From an uncultured Clostridia bacterium (GTDB lineage: Bacteria > Bacillota > Clostridia > TANB77 > CAG-508), in assembly GCA_944393345.1 (NCBI GenBank), contig CALXZW010000006.1, positions 1-27,572 on the forward strand: DNA of 27,572 nt, read 5' to 3'. Shown in pieces: positions 1 to 8,721 of the stretch. Position 1 is the stretch's first letter, and each line of letters opens with the position of its first letter. A program made the position numbers and the translations under genes. The notes beneath the pieces are model-generated. The model made no database searches. It was given only the letters and a program-made list of their open reading frames with translations, and was not told where the DNA came from.

Positions 1-62
1 TTTAATTTTCAATGTACAATAAATATATCTTCATATTATATAATATAAGTTGGGTGATGTTC

Positions 63-227
63 ATGCAAAATACCTCATTAAATAAAAAAAATAAATCTAA
101 AAATTTTTTAGAAAATTTTAAATGTTGTAAAAATAATACCATTTGTTCTTTAAACGAAGTTGAATATTTTTTAAATAATTTCCATCACTTTTTAAAATAT
201 GTTAAATTATATAAAATCCTAAAATAA
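63..227 (+). CDS. Small Lys/Cys-containing hypothetical protein (54 aa)
   Basis: I do not recognise this gene. The open frame extends upstream to position 12, but the start at 63 is preferred because GGGTG (52-56) lies just upstream and a TATAAT-like -10 box is at 39-44. From that start the product is 54 residues, basic, with a Cys pair and a further Cys (CCKNNTIC) in the middle and no signal peptide or membrane segment. The stop codon sits inside a strong terminator hairpin that also serves the convergent gene, which supports this being a real transcription unit. It could be a small regulatory or metal-binding protein, but that is a guess; a chance ORF in AT-rich DNA is the alternative. Confidence 0.4.
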   Translation: MQNTSLNKKNKSKNFLENFKCCKNNTICSLNEVEYFLNNFHHFLKYVKLYKILK

Positions 228-255
228 ATTATATAATCTATTTTAGGATTTTTTT
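215..255 (+). terminator. Intrinsic terminator between convergent genes
   Basis: A perfect 12-bp stem, AATCCTAAAATA (215-226) with TATTTTAGGATT (239-250), is followed by a T-run on the plus strand. On the minus strand the same stem is followed by TTTTATATAATTT, so it probably ends both the small plus-strand ORF and the minus-strand GerMN gene. Confidence 0.8.
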
Positions 256-256
256 A

Positions 257-793
257 TTATTTTTTTTCTCTTTCATATATCTCTTTAAATTCTTCATTTT
301 GTTCATTGTGAATTAATATTTTTATCTTATTTACTTCTGTTAATTCTGTTAAAGTATTTACTATACATTTTATCATTATATCTTTTTCTTCTTTATTATA
401 ATTTAAAAATTCTTTTGAAAAATCTATTACTAAGCAATCATTTTCTAAATAAGCTTTTTCGACTTTAGTGTTTTCTGGAATTATTTTTTTATTTTTTTCA
501 TTTTTAGGGCCTTCTATTAATAATTTTATTAATTCTTCATATGGTGTATTTATTATTTTATTTATATCTATCAATCTAGCTTCGGGATTTATTTCATTTG
601 TTTCCTTGTTTGGAAAATATAAACTAACTATTGTTTGTCTTAATTGTTCTTCTGTTATTTCTTCTTCTGGTATATATTCCTCAATCTCTGTTTTTTCTTT
701 TTTATTCTTTACATATTTTATTCCAAAATACCCTCCTACTAAAATCAAAATTATTAAAAATAAAAATATTATGATTATTTTTTTATTTTTCAT
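257..793 (-). CDS. Membrane-anchored GerMN domain protein
   Basis: The 178-residue product has an N-terminal membrane anchor (about residues 5-25), an acidic linker, and a C-terminal GerMN-like domain (about 55-170). Motifs typical of that domain are VSLYFPN, LLIEGPKN, the IPENTKV segment, VIDFSKEF, and a closing segment with VNTLTEL and KIKILI. GerMN domains occur in the spore germination lipoprotein GerM and in other envelope proteins; the domain is thought to bind peptidoglycan or protein partners outside the membrane. There is no lipobox Cys, so it is anchored by a transmembrane helix. The start at 793 is preferred over 811 because AAGGAGGA lies just upstream of it. It reads away from the activase gene and is probably monocistronic. 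The domain call is fairly secure; a specific sporulation role is not shown. Confidence 0.85.
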   Translation of the reverse strand: MKNKKIIIIFLFLIILILVGGYFGIKYVKNKKEKTEIEEYIPEEEITEEQLRQTIVSLYFPNKETNEINPEARLIDINKIINTPYEELIKLLIEGPKNEKNKKIIPENTKVEKAYLENDCLVIDFSKEFLNYNKEEKDIMIKCIVNTLTELTEVNKIKILIHNEQNEEFKEIYEREKK

Positions 794-900
794 TTTTTCC
801 TCCTTGTACAATTATTTTATTATTAAATATTATTATTTGATTGTCCAATTTAGAACTATAATTTATTATTTTGCTCAAAAACGTTTCCATCTTTTTCCAT

Positions 901-929
901 TTGACAAAAGCCCGTTTTCCGTATAAAAT
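901..929 (+). promoter_or_regulatory. Sigma-A type promoter of the activase gene
   Basis: A perfect -35 box TTGACA (901-906) is followed after 17 bp by TAAAAT (924-929). The predicted start point near 936 leaves a leader of about 40 nt before the ribosome binding site AAAGGAG and the ATG at 977. Confidence 0.8.
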
Positions 930-976
930 AAGGATGTTATATAAGAAAATTTATGCACAAAAAAGGAGATTTTGTC

Positions 977-3900
977 ATGGAAAATATATTACATGTTGGA
1001 TTAGATGTTGGGTCAACAACAGTTAAAATAGTAGTTATGGATGATAACAAAAATACAATATATCAAGATTATCAAAGACATTATTCTGACACCAAAAATA
1101 CAGTATGCAATGTATTAGAAAATTTATTAAAAAAATATCCATTAAATTCTTTTACATTAGCACTTACAGGATCTGGTGCAATGTCTGCTGCAAAATTTTT
1201 AGGTACTGATTTTATTCAAGAAGTAGTATCTTGTAAGCGTGCAGTTGAAAAATATATTCCTAAAACAGATGTTGTTATCGAATTAGGTGGTGAAGATGCT
1301 AAAATAATTTATTTTGACCAATCTATTGAACAACGTATGAATGGAACTTGTGCAGGGGGTACTGGCGCATTTTTAGATCAAATGGCTTCTCTATTACATA
1401 CTGATACTGCTGGACTTAATGAACTTGCAAAAAGTTATACAACAATCTATCCTATAGCTTCTCGTTGCGGAGTATTTGCTAAAACAGATATTCAACCTTT
1501 AATTAATGATGGGGCTGCAAAAGAAGATTTAGCTGCTTCTATTTTTCAAGCAGTTGTTAATCAAACTATTAGTGGTCTTGCTTGTGGACGTCCAATAAGA
1601 GGAAATGTTGCTTTTCTAGGTGGACCTTTAAACTATCTTTCAGAATTAAGGAAGAGATTTATTGAAACACTACATCTTAGGGATGATGAAATTATTGTAC
1701 CTCCAGAAGCTCATCTTTTAGTTGCTAAAGGTGCTGCTCTTGATTCTTTTAATACAGAAATAATAACACCAGTTCAATTAGAACAAAAAATAGAAAATTT
1801 AAAAAATTCTCATGATAATACAACACTTCCTTTAGATCCTTTATTTAAGAATAAAGAAGAATATGAAGATTTTAAATCTAGACATAATAAAAATAAAGTT
1901 AAAAGAAATGAGCTTACAAATTATTCTGGAGATTGCTATTTAGGTATTGATGCTGGTTCTACTACTACTAAATTAGTATTAATTGATAGAGACGGTAACT
2001 TATTATATTCATTATATGAAAGTAATGAAGGCAATCCCTTAAAAAGTGTTATGAATATGTTAAAAAAATTATATGATGTTCTTCCTTCAAAAGCAATATT
2101 AAGATATAGTGGGGTTACTGGATATGGCGAAAAACTAATCCAAACAGCTTTAAATGTTGACTTAAATGAAATAGAAACTATTGCACATTATACAGCAGCT
2201 AAAACTTTTGAACCAGACGTTACAAGTATCGTTGATATCGGCGGACAAGATATGAAATATATTAGAATGAAAAATGGTTCTATAGATAATATTATGCTAA
2301 ATGAAGCTTGTTCATCTGGTTGTGGGTCTTTTATTGAAACATTTGCTAAAAGTTTAAATTTAGAAATTTCTGAATTTGTTGAAGAAGCTATTAATTCTAA
2401 AAGACCCGTAGATTTGGGCTCTAGATGTACTGTATTCATGAACTCAAAAATTAAACAAGCACAAAAAGAAGGCTATTCAGTTGGTGATATATCTAGTGGT
2501 TTATCATATTCTGTTATTAAAAATGCAATTCAAAAAGTTATGAAAGTGAGAGATGTTGAAACTTTAGGAAATCATATTGTTGTACAAGGTGGAACTTTCT
2601 ATAACGATGCTGTATTAAGAGCATTTGAACTTATTGTTGGAAAAAATGTTGTAAGACCTGATATTTCTGGATTAATGGGTGCATATGGAATGGCTTTACT
2701 ATCAAAAGAACAATATGAAGCTAATCTTGATATGGAACACAAATCAACAATATTAAGCTATGAAGAAATTGATAAATTAGAAATTAAGGTTACACACACG
2801 CGTTGTAATAATTGTGAAAATCATTGCAAGTTAACAATAAATAAATTTAGTAATGGACAAATACATGTTTCTGGGAATAGATGTGAAAAAGGTGCTGGAA
2901 TAGTCACTAAGTCAAAACCTTTACCCAATTTAGTACAATTTAAATTTAATAGAATTTTTAATTATACTCCTTTAGATGAGCAATATGCAACAAGAGGAAC
3001 AATAGGAATACCTAGAGTTTTAAATATGTATGAAGATTATCCTTTTTGGTTTACTTTTTTAACAAGTCTTGGATTTAGAGTTATTTTATCTGAAAAAAGT
3101 ACTAGATCTACTTACGAAAAAGGAATGGAATCAATGCCATCTGAATCAGTATGTTATCCAGCTAAACTTTCACATGGACACATAGAAAGTTTGTTAGAAC
3201 AGGGAATTAAAACAATTTTTTATCCTTGTATGCCATATTCAAGAAAAGAATATGAAAAGGCAGATAATCACTATAATTGTCCTATTGTAATATCATATTC
3301 CGAAGTTTTAAAAAATAATGTTGAAAACTTGAAAAGTAAAAATATAAAATTTATAAATCCATTTTTACCTTTTGACAAGAAAAATCTAGTAAAAAAAGTT
3401 TTAGAATTAGATGAATTTAAAGAATATAATTTTACAAAAGCAGAGTTAAATGAGGCAGTAGACAAAGCTGAAGCAGAATATCAAAAATGTAAAAATGAAA
3501 TAAGACAAAAAGGTTCAGAAACCGTAAAATATATTGAAGAAAATAATTTAAAAGGGATCGTTTTGGCTGGTAGACCATATCATGTAGATCCTGAAATTAA
3601 TCATGGTATCGATACATTAATAACTTCTTTAGGACTTTGTGTATTAACTGAAGATAGTGTAGCTGATAAAACGGAAGCTAAAAGACCTTTAAGAGTAGTT
3701 GATCAATGGGTTTATCATGCAAGACTTTATGCTGCTGCTGATTATGTCGGAAAACACAATAACTTAGAATTAGTACAACTAAATTCCTTCGGTTGTGGTG
3801 TTGATGCTGTTACAACAGATCAGGTAGAAGAAATTTTGTCTAGCTATAATAAGATGTATACTTTAATAAAAATTGATGAAGTAAATAATTTAGGAGCTGT

Positions 3901-5302
3901 AAGAATACGTATTCGTTCTTTACTTGCAAGTATGAAAAAACGTGAAAACGCTAATATAGAAAATAATGTATTAGGCGATTACGGAATTAAAAAGAAAATT
4001 TTTACTAAACAAATGAAAAAAGATTATACAATATTATTCCCTCAAATGGCACCTATACATTTTGAATTACTTGAATCAGCAGTTCGCTCTTCTGGATATA
4101 ACATTGAACTTTTAAGAAACTGTACACAAAAAACTGTAGAAACAGGGTTAAAATATGTTAATAATGATGCTTGTTATCCATCAATTTTAGTAACTGGTCA
4201 AATGATAGAAGCATTACAATCTGGAAAATATGATGTAAATAAAACTGCTTTAATTATGTCTCAAACCGGTGGTGGTTGTAGAGCAACAAACTATATCGGT
4301 TTTATAAGAAAAGCACTAAAAGATGCTGGTTTTCCAAATGTTCCAGTTATATCTTTAAACTTTGTAGGTATGGAAAAAATGCCTGGTTTTAAGTTGACAA
4401 TACCTTTAATAGATAAATTATTAAAAACTGTTGTTTATGCTGATTTATTGCAAAAAATGCTTACTAAAAATAGAGTTTATGAAATTAATAAAGGTGAAAC
4501 TCAAAAATTATTTGACATTTGGATGGAAAAATGTAAAAAACTTTTAATTAAATCTACAAATAAAGAATTCAAGCAAAGTATTTATGATATCGTAAATGAT
4601 TTTGAAAAAATTGAATTAGATACTTCAATTGAAAAGCCTAAAGTAGGTATAGTGGGAGAAGTTTTAATTAAATATCATCCTTTTGGAAACAATTATGTTG
4701 CTAATCTTTTAGAACAGGAGGGCGCAGAAGTTATACTTCCTGATTTTATGGGATTTGCAAAATTCATGGCAACACATCGAATAACTTTCAACCAATTATT
4801 AAATACTAATAAAACTTCTGCAAAAATTAGTAAAGCAGCAATAAAAATCATTAATATATTAGAAAAAGATGTTAAAATTGCATTAGCTAACTCAAAAAAA
4901 GGTTATTTACAACCATGTGATATATGGCACTTAGAAGATAAAGTTAAAAATGTTCTTTCCATTGGTAATCAAACTGGTGAAGGTTGGTTTTTAACAGCAG
5001 AAATGATTGAGTACATAGAAAATGGTATTCCAAATATCGTATGCGTCCAACCTTTTGCATGTTTGCCTAATCATGTTGTAGGCAAAGGGGTTATCAAAAC
5101 TATCAGAAATATGTATCCAAATGCTAATATTTCTCCAGTAGACTATGATCCTGGAGCTAGTGAAACAAATCAAACTAATAGAATTAAATTATTGATGACT
5201 GTAGCTAAAGATAATTTAAAATTAAAACAAAATATTAATGATAGCAGTATTGCTAAAAAGGGTTCAGATGAAAATTCTCAAAAAATATTAGAACATATGT
5301 AA
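977..5302 (+). CDS. Giant acyl-CoA dehydratase activase-like protein (two BadF/BcrA ATPase domains + DUF2229 + HgdB-like region)
   Basis: This 1441-residue protein belongs to the large 2-hydroxyacyl-CoA dehydratase activase family. Two ASKHA ATPase domains are seen: one starts with GLDVGSTTVK (about residue 8) and contains ELGGEDAK and NGTCAGGTGAF; the second starts with GIDAGSTTTK (about 323) and contains DIGGQDMK and NEACSSGCGSF. The Cys in the latter motifs correspond to the 4Fe-4S ligands of HgdC-type activators. A Cys-rich segment TRCNNCENHC (about 607) precedes the DUF2229 region, and the C-terminal third resembles the HgdB dehydratase subunit, with further conserved Cys (QTGGGCRATNY, about 1094). 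Family members couple ATP hydrolysis to low-potential electron transfer in strict anaerobes, but the substrate of these long single-gene forms is not established. The start at 977 is chosen for its AAAGGAG site. No dehydratase subunit genes adjoin it. Confidence 0.93.
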   Translation: MENILHVGLDVGSTTVKIVVMDDNKNTIYQDYQRHYSDTKNTVCNVLENLLKKYPLNSFTLALTGSGAMSAAKFLGTDFIQEVVSCKRAVEKYIPKTDVVIELGGEDAKIIYFDQSIEQRMNGTCAGGTGAFLDQMASLLHTDTAGLNELAKSYTTIYPIASRCGVFAKTDIQPLINDGAAKEDLAASIFQAVVNQTISGLACGRPIRGNVAFLGGPLNYLSELRKRFIETLHLRDDEIIVPPEAHLLVAKGAALDSFNTEIITPVQLEQKIENLKNSHDNTTLPLDPLFKNKEEYEDFKSRHNKNKVKRNELTNYSGDCYLGIDAGSTTTKLVLIDRDGNLLYSLYESNEGNPLKSVMNMLKKLYDVLPSKAILRYSGVTGYGEKLIQTALNVDLNEIETIAHYTAAKTFEPDVTSIVDIGGQDMKYIRMKNGSIDNIMLNEACSSGCGSFIETFAKSLNLEISEFVEEAINSKRPVDLGSRCTVFMNSKIKQAQKEGYSVGDISSGLSYSVIKNAIQKVMKVRDVETLGNHIVVQGGTFYNDAVLRAFELIVGKNVVRPDISGLMGAYGMALLSKEQYEANLDMEHKSTILSYEEIDKLEIKVTHTRCNNCENHCKLTINKFSNGQIHVSGNRCEKGAGIVTKSKPLPNLVQFKFNRIFNYTPLDEQYATRGTIGIPRVLNMYEDYPFWFTFLTSLGFRVILSEKSTRSTYEKGMESMPSESVCYPAKLSHGHIESLLEQGIKTIFYPCMPYSRKEYEKADNHYNCPIVISYSEVLKNNVENLKSKNIKFINPFLPFDKKNLVKKVLELDEFKEYNFTKAELNEAVDKAEAEYQKCKNEIRQKGSETVKYIEENNLKGIVLAGRPYHVDPEINHGIDTLITSLGLCVLTEDSVADKTEAKRPLRVVDQWVYHARLYAAADYVGKHNNLELVQLNSFGCGVDAVTTDQVEEILSSYNKMYTLIKIDEVNNLGAVRIRIRSLLASMKKRENANIENNVLGDYGIKKKIFTKQMKKDYTILFPQMAPIHFELLESAVRSSGYNIELLRNCTQKTVETGLKYVNNDACYPSILVTGQMIEALQSGKYDVNKTALIMSQTGGGCRATNYIGFIRKALKDAGFPNVPVISLNFVGMEKMPGFKLTIPLIDKLLKTVVYADLLQKMLTKNRVYEINKGETQKLFDIWMEKCKKLLIKSTNKEFKQSIYDIVNDFEKIELDTSIEKPKVGIVGEVLIKYHPFGNNYVANLLEQEGAEVILPDFMGFAKFMATHRITFNQLLNTNKTSAKISKAAIKIINILEKDVKIALANSKKGYLQPCDIWHLEDKVKNVLSIGNQTGEGWFLTAEMIEYIENGIPNIVCVQPFACLPNHVVGKGVIKTIRNMYPNANISPVDYDPGASETNQTNRIKLLMTVAKDNLKLKQNINDSSIAKKGSDENSQKILEHM

Positions 5303-5334
5303 AAAGAAGCAAGTTTAAATTGCTTCTTTTTTTT
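5302..5334 (+). terminator. Bidirectional terminator between activase and patatin genes
   Basis: AAAAGAAGCAA (5302-5312) pairs with TTGCTTCTTTT (5320-5330) around a 7-nt loop, followed by T's. The A-run on the other side makes it a terminator for the convergent patatin gene too; the patatin stop codon lies at its edge. Confidence 0.85.
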
Positions 5335-6178
5335 ATATATCTTTTAGCCATTTTTTGGTTTCTATATATCCAATTTCATATAACTCGTCTAATTTTTCTA
5401 TTTCTAATAATCCTATTTTTTCTGTTTTTATTTTAATATTATAATCAGATCCATCTAACTCATAGTTAGTTAATTCCCTACACAATAATTCTATTGCCCT
5501 ATTTGCTACTTCAATAATATTTTTATTTTCACATTCATCTCTTTCTGTTTCGAAACTAATGCTTAAAACTTTTTCTGCCCCTAGCATTTTTAAAACTTTC
5601 CATGGTATATTTTCTCTAATACCACCATCTATTAATTTGCTTCCTTTATAATCAAAAGGAGAAAAAACTACAGGATAGCTACAACTTGCTCTAACTGCTT
5701 TGCCTATTGAAATATCATTTTCAAATATTATATTATCGGAAAAATTTTTTCTAAATTGATATGATGTAAAACATATTAACTCACCTTTACACATGTCAAC
5801 AGTTGGAATTATTAATGGGATTTTAATATCTGACATTTTTTGAATATTATTCTTTTCGCATTCTTTTTGAATTAATTTTTCTATTTGAATTCCACTATTT
5901 AGTCCATCTATTATTATTTTTCTATCTAATATAAGACCTAAAATTAATTTTACTATATTTATAGGTTCAACATATTTTATTTTTTTACAATATTTTTTAA
6001 ATATTTTATAAATATCATCAGAAGAAAACCCAGCAGCAAATAAACTCGCAACTATACTACCAGATGACGTTCCTGATATTTTTTCAATTTGAATCTTTTC
6101 TTCCTCTAGAGCCTTTAATGCTCCTATATGTGCTACCCCTTTAATACCTCCTCCTGATAATGCTAAACTTATTTTCAT
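5333..6178 (-). CDS. Patatin-like phospholipase (RssA/YlbK type)
   Basis: The 281-residue protein is a patatin-family serine acyl hydrolase. The oxyanion-hole motif GGGIKG is at residues 9-14, the nucleophile elbow GTSSG at 36-40 (Ser38), and the DGG motif with the catalytic Asp at about residue 184, giving the Ser-Asp dyad of the family. The length fits the single-domain bacterial RssA/YlbK/YjjU group. These enzymes are thought to cleave acyl esters of phospholipids, but the substrate is unknown here. There is no signal peptide, so it is likely cytosolic or membrane-peripheral. The start at 6178 is chosen because GGTG lies 6 nt upstream; an in-frame TTG at 6190 is less likely. A strong hairpin separates it from the ABC transporter genes, so it is probably transcribed alone. 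Confidence 0.93.
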   Translation of the reverse strand: MKISLALSGGGIKGVAHIGALKALEEEKIQIEKISGTSSGSIVASLFAAGFSSDDIYKIFKKYCKKIKYVEPINIVKLILGLILDRKIIIDGLNSGIQIEKLIQKECEKNNIQKMSDIKIPLIIPTVDMCKGELICFTSYQFRKNFSDNIIFENDISIGKAVRASCSYPVVFSPFDYKGSKLIDGGIRENIPWKVLKMLGAEKVLSISFETERDECENKNIIEVANRAIELLCRELTNYELDGSDYNIKIKTEKIGLLEIEKLDELYEIGYIETKKWLKDI

Positions 6179-6236
6179 ATATATCACCAAAATATAATAT
6201 GTAAATAAAAATTTTTTGATATAAAAAAATTTTTAT

Positions 6237-6273
6237 AATCCAGAAATAAAATTATAATTTTTATTTCTGGATT
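6237..6273 (-). terminator. Terminator of the ABC transporter operon
   Basis: A perfect 15-bp stem is formed by 6237-6251 and 6259-6273 (core CCAGAAATAAAA). It lies 15 bp after the permease stop. On the minus strand the stem is followed by A's and then a T-run, so the stop may be slightly offset. Confidence 0.65.
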
Positions 6274-6287
6274 CATTTCGATTTATT

Positions 6288-7958
6288 TCAATTGATATTT
6301 CTAAAAATTTTATTTTTGTTTTTATTAACATATCTATCAGTTAATATTATCACTGTTAGAAATAATATTATAAATATTACTATACAAATATTAACATTCC
6401 AATTTAGCTCATAAAAAATAGAATTTCCATACATTAATATTAGTACAACAATTATTGTTAATATATATTGAAAAATTTTATTACTATTTTGCTTTATAAC
6501 TTGATATTCTGCTTCCCAATTTAAATTTGGTCTTTTTAAATCTACTAAAACCATTAATATACTGTTCATTATATTCATAACAAATGTAAGAACTACAATC
6601 AATAATACAGTTAATATATTTACATTTTTAGCAATAATTATAGGAATAATAATTAAACATATAGCAGTTAAAAAATTTATAATAATTTGTGGCATGCTTT
6701 TATACCAAAATTGCTTATATAAATCTATTGGTATATATTTTATAAATATTGCATTTTTTCCTTCCCTTGATATTGAAGTCAAAGAAATATTAGAAAATGA
6801 ATATATTACTTGCAAAAAACCTACTATAAAACATACTACTTGTATATCAAAATTTATTAATCCTTTTTCATCTATTCCCTGCTTTTGCATAAATTCATTT
6901 AGATTTGGAACTATAAAAATAAGCAATACTATTTCTGTAACAAATATTATAACTATTGGAAATATATATTGAATAAAAAATGCTGGTATTCTAAATATTT
7001 GTTTAAATTCTTTTTCAATATATATTTTTTTTATGTTTTTAGATTCTTTTATAGCTTTAATGTCAAATTTATTTTTCCTTTTATAATATCTTGTTCCTTT
7101 TAGAATGTTTTTTAAATATGTTTTTTGACCTATTAATGCAAATAGCATGTATATAAACATAGTTATAACAAGTAATTTTGATAAACTTATAATAGATATT
7201 GTTAAATTACTATTTTTTAGTATATTTATTGAATATTTAGTTGTAGGAAAATATTTAGTTAACTCTTCTGCTTTTTTATCAATATATGCTGAAATTTCCT
7301 CTTGATTATTTTCATCACCATTAAATTTTTTAGTTAAATCTTTAATAATTATAAATTCTATTCCCAACATAATTATTAACAAAATGCATGTTATTATAAT
7401 TTGAAATATTTCTTTATTTTTTACAAAACGACTTAAATTCATAAGAAACATCATTATTATACTTATCATTCCTATTAAAGAAATTGGTAATAAAACAATT
7501 ACTATTAATTCATAAATATAAAACAACAATCCTACTTGTGTTAACATTCCATATAAAATTAAGGGTACGAACATTAATATTAATTCAGTTATATATGATA
7601 TAAATAATAAGCAATTAAATTTTGCTATTAAGAGTTCTAGCGGTTTAATTGGAAAATGCAAAACTTTTTCTAAATCTTTAGAAAAATAAAATACATTTAC
7701 ACATAACAAAACTGCTTGAAAAGATAACAACACAGTAACAAATGTTAAATAAACATTTAAAAATATTTCTGGATGATTTATCTTTACTAAATATTTTATG
7801 ACTGCTTGACTAATTAATATAATCGCTATAAATATAATACCTATTAACCAAATAAAAATAGACTTTTTATTTATTTTCCCTGTTCTTTCATTAATTATAT
7901 CTGTTTTTTGATATGTTTCACATAAAAAAATTTTTGTTAATTTAATAATTTTATTCAT
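6288..7958 (-). CDS. ABC-2 type transporter permease
   Basis: A 556-residue polytopic membrane protein with roughly 12 hydrophobic segments arranged in two halves. The first cluster lies between about residues 34 and 205, then comes a cytosolic or extracellular charged stretch, then a second cluster at about 258-540. This architecture matches double-length ABC-2 exporter permeases. Its ATG overlaps the ATPase stop codon by 4 bp (ATGA), showing translational coupling with the partner ATPase. It probably forms the membrane channel of an exporter; the substrate cannot be inferred. The N-terminal 25 residues are cytosolic and basic. No close named family member is recognised. Confidence 0.85.
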   Translation of the reverse strand: MNKIIKLTKIFLCETYQKTDIINERTGKINKKSIFIWLIGIIFIAIILISQAVIKYLVKINHPEIFLNVYLTFVTVLLSFQAVLLCVNVFYFSKDLEKVLHFPIKPLELLIAKFNCLLFISYITELILMFVPLILYGMLTQVGLLFYIYELIVIVLLPISLIGMISIIMMFLMNLSRFVKNKEIFQIIITCILLIIMLGIEFIIIKDLTKKFNGDENNQEEISAYIDKKAEELTKYFPTTKYSINILKNSNLTISIISLSKLLVITMFIYMLFALIGQKTYLKNILKGTRYYKRKNKFDIKAIKESKNIKKIYIEKEFKQIFRIPAFFIQYIFPIVIIFVTEIVLLIFIVPNLNEFMQKQGIDEKGLINFDIQVVCFIVGFLQVIYSFSNISLTSISREGKNAIFIKYIPIDLYKQFWYKSMPQIIINFLTAICLIIIPIIIAKNVNILTVLLIVVLTFVMNIMNSILMVLVDLKRPNLNWEAEYQVIKQNSNKIFQYILTIIVVLILMYGNSIFYELNWNVNICIVIFIILFLTVIILTDRYVNKNKNKIFRNIN

Positions 7959-8677
7959 TTTTTTGTAATCTCCATAAATAATTCTTCTAATGATGAATTA
8001 CGTTTAAATTCCTTTTTCATATCTTCATAAGTCCCTACAAACAATATTTTTCCATCATCTATTATTCCAACTCTATCACATAACTTTTCTGCAACTTCTA
8101 ATATATGTGTAGAGAAAAAAACTGTTTTTCCATTTTTAGCATATTCTTTCATTAACTTTTTTAAATAAAAAGATGATTTAGGATCCAATCCAGTCATCGG
8201 CTCATCTAATATCCAGTTTTGCGGATTGTGTAACAAAACACCAATTATTACTAATTTTTGTCTCATACCATGAGAATAACTTTGTATTTTATCATTTAAA
8301 GCATTTTCTATTTCGAACTCTTTAGCAAACTTTATTATTCTTTCTATCCTTTTTTCTTTTGATATTCCATAAATATCTGCTAAAAAATTTAAATATTCTA
8401 TCCCTTTTAAATTTAAAAATATATCTGGATTATCTGGAACTAAACCAAACTGTTTTTTTGCAATAGTAGGCTCTCTAATAATACTTCTACCATCTATAAG
8501 AATATCTCCACTATCAATTTCTAATATTCCCGTAATCATTTTTATTGTTGTAGTCTTGCCCGCTCCATTTGGACCTAAAAATCCAAAAATTTCTCCATTT
8601 CTAATTTCTAAATTTATATTATCTATAACTTTTTTATCTTTTTTGTATGATTTAGTTAAATTGTTTATTTCAATCAT
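7955..8677 (-). CDS. ABC transporter ATP-binding protein
   Basis: A 240-residue nucleotide-binding subunit. The Walker A motif GPNGAGKTT has its Lys at residue 41; the signature is the variant YSHGMRQKL rather than LSGGQ; Walker B is WILDEPMTGLD, followed by the D-loop, and the H-loop is STH. The short single domain and the SHGMRQ signature are typical of ABC-2 exporters such as drug, bacteriocin-immunity or lipid exporters. The start at 8677 has AAAGGAGAGG upstream. It is translationally coupled to the downstream permease. A hairpin at 8701-8721 separates it from the secretion genes upstream, so read-through from that operon is possible but not required. Confidence 0.95.
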   Translation of the reverse strand: MIEINNLTKSYKKDKKVIDNINLEIRNGEIFGFLGPNGAGKTTTIKMITGILEIDSGDILIDGRSIIREPTIAKKQFGLVPDNPDIFLNLKGIEYLNFLADIYGISKEKRIERIIKFAKEFEIENALNDKIQSYSHGMRQKLVIIGVLLHNPQNWILDEPMTGLDPKSSFYLKKLMKEYAKNGKTVFFSTHILEVAEKLCDRVGIIDDGKILFVGTYEDMKKEFKRNSSLEELFMEITKK

Positions 8678-8700
8678 TAAATACCTCTCCTTTAATATAT

Positions 8701-8721
8701 AAGGGAAGATAATCTTCCCTT
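8701..8721 (-). terminator. Hairpin after the T4SS accessory gene
   Basis: AAGGGAAGAT and ATCTTCCCTT form a 10-bp stem with almost no loop, starting within the stop codon of the 449-residue protein. Only a weak T-rich stretch follows on the minus strand, so it may be a leaky terminator or an RNA-end stabiliser, letting some transcription reach the ABC genes. Confidence 0.5.

Noticed and set aside
468..926. Plus-strand 152-codon frame antisense to the GerMN gene
   Set aside because: It is a Phe/Ile/Ser-rich mirror of the GerMN coding strand with no ribosome binding site; the minus-strand product has clear family motifs.
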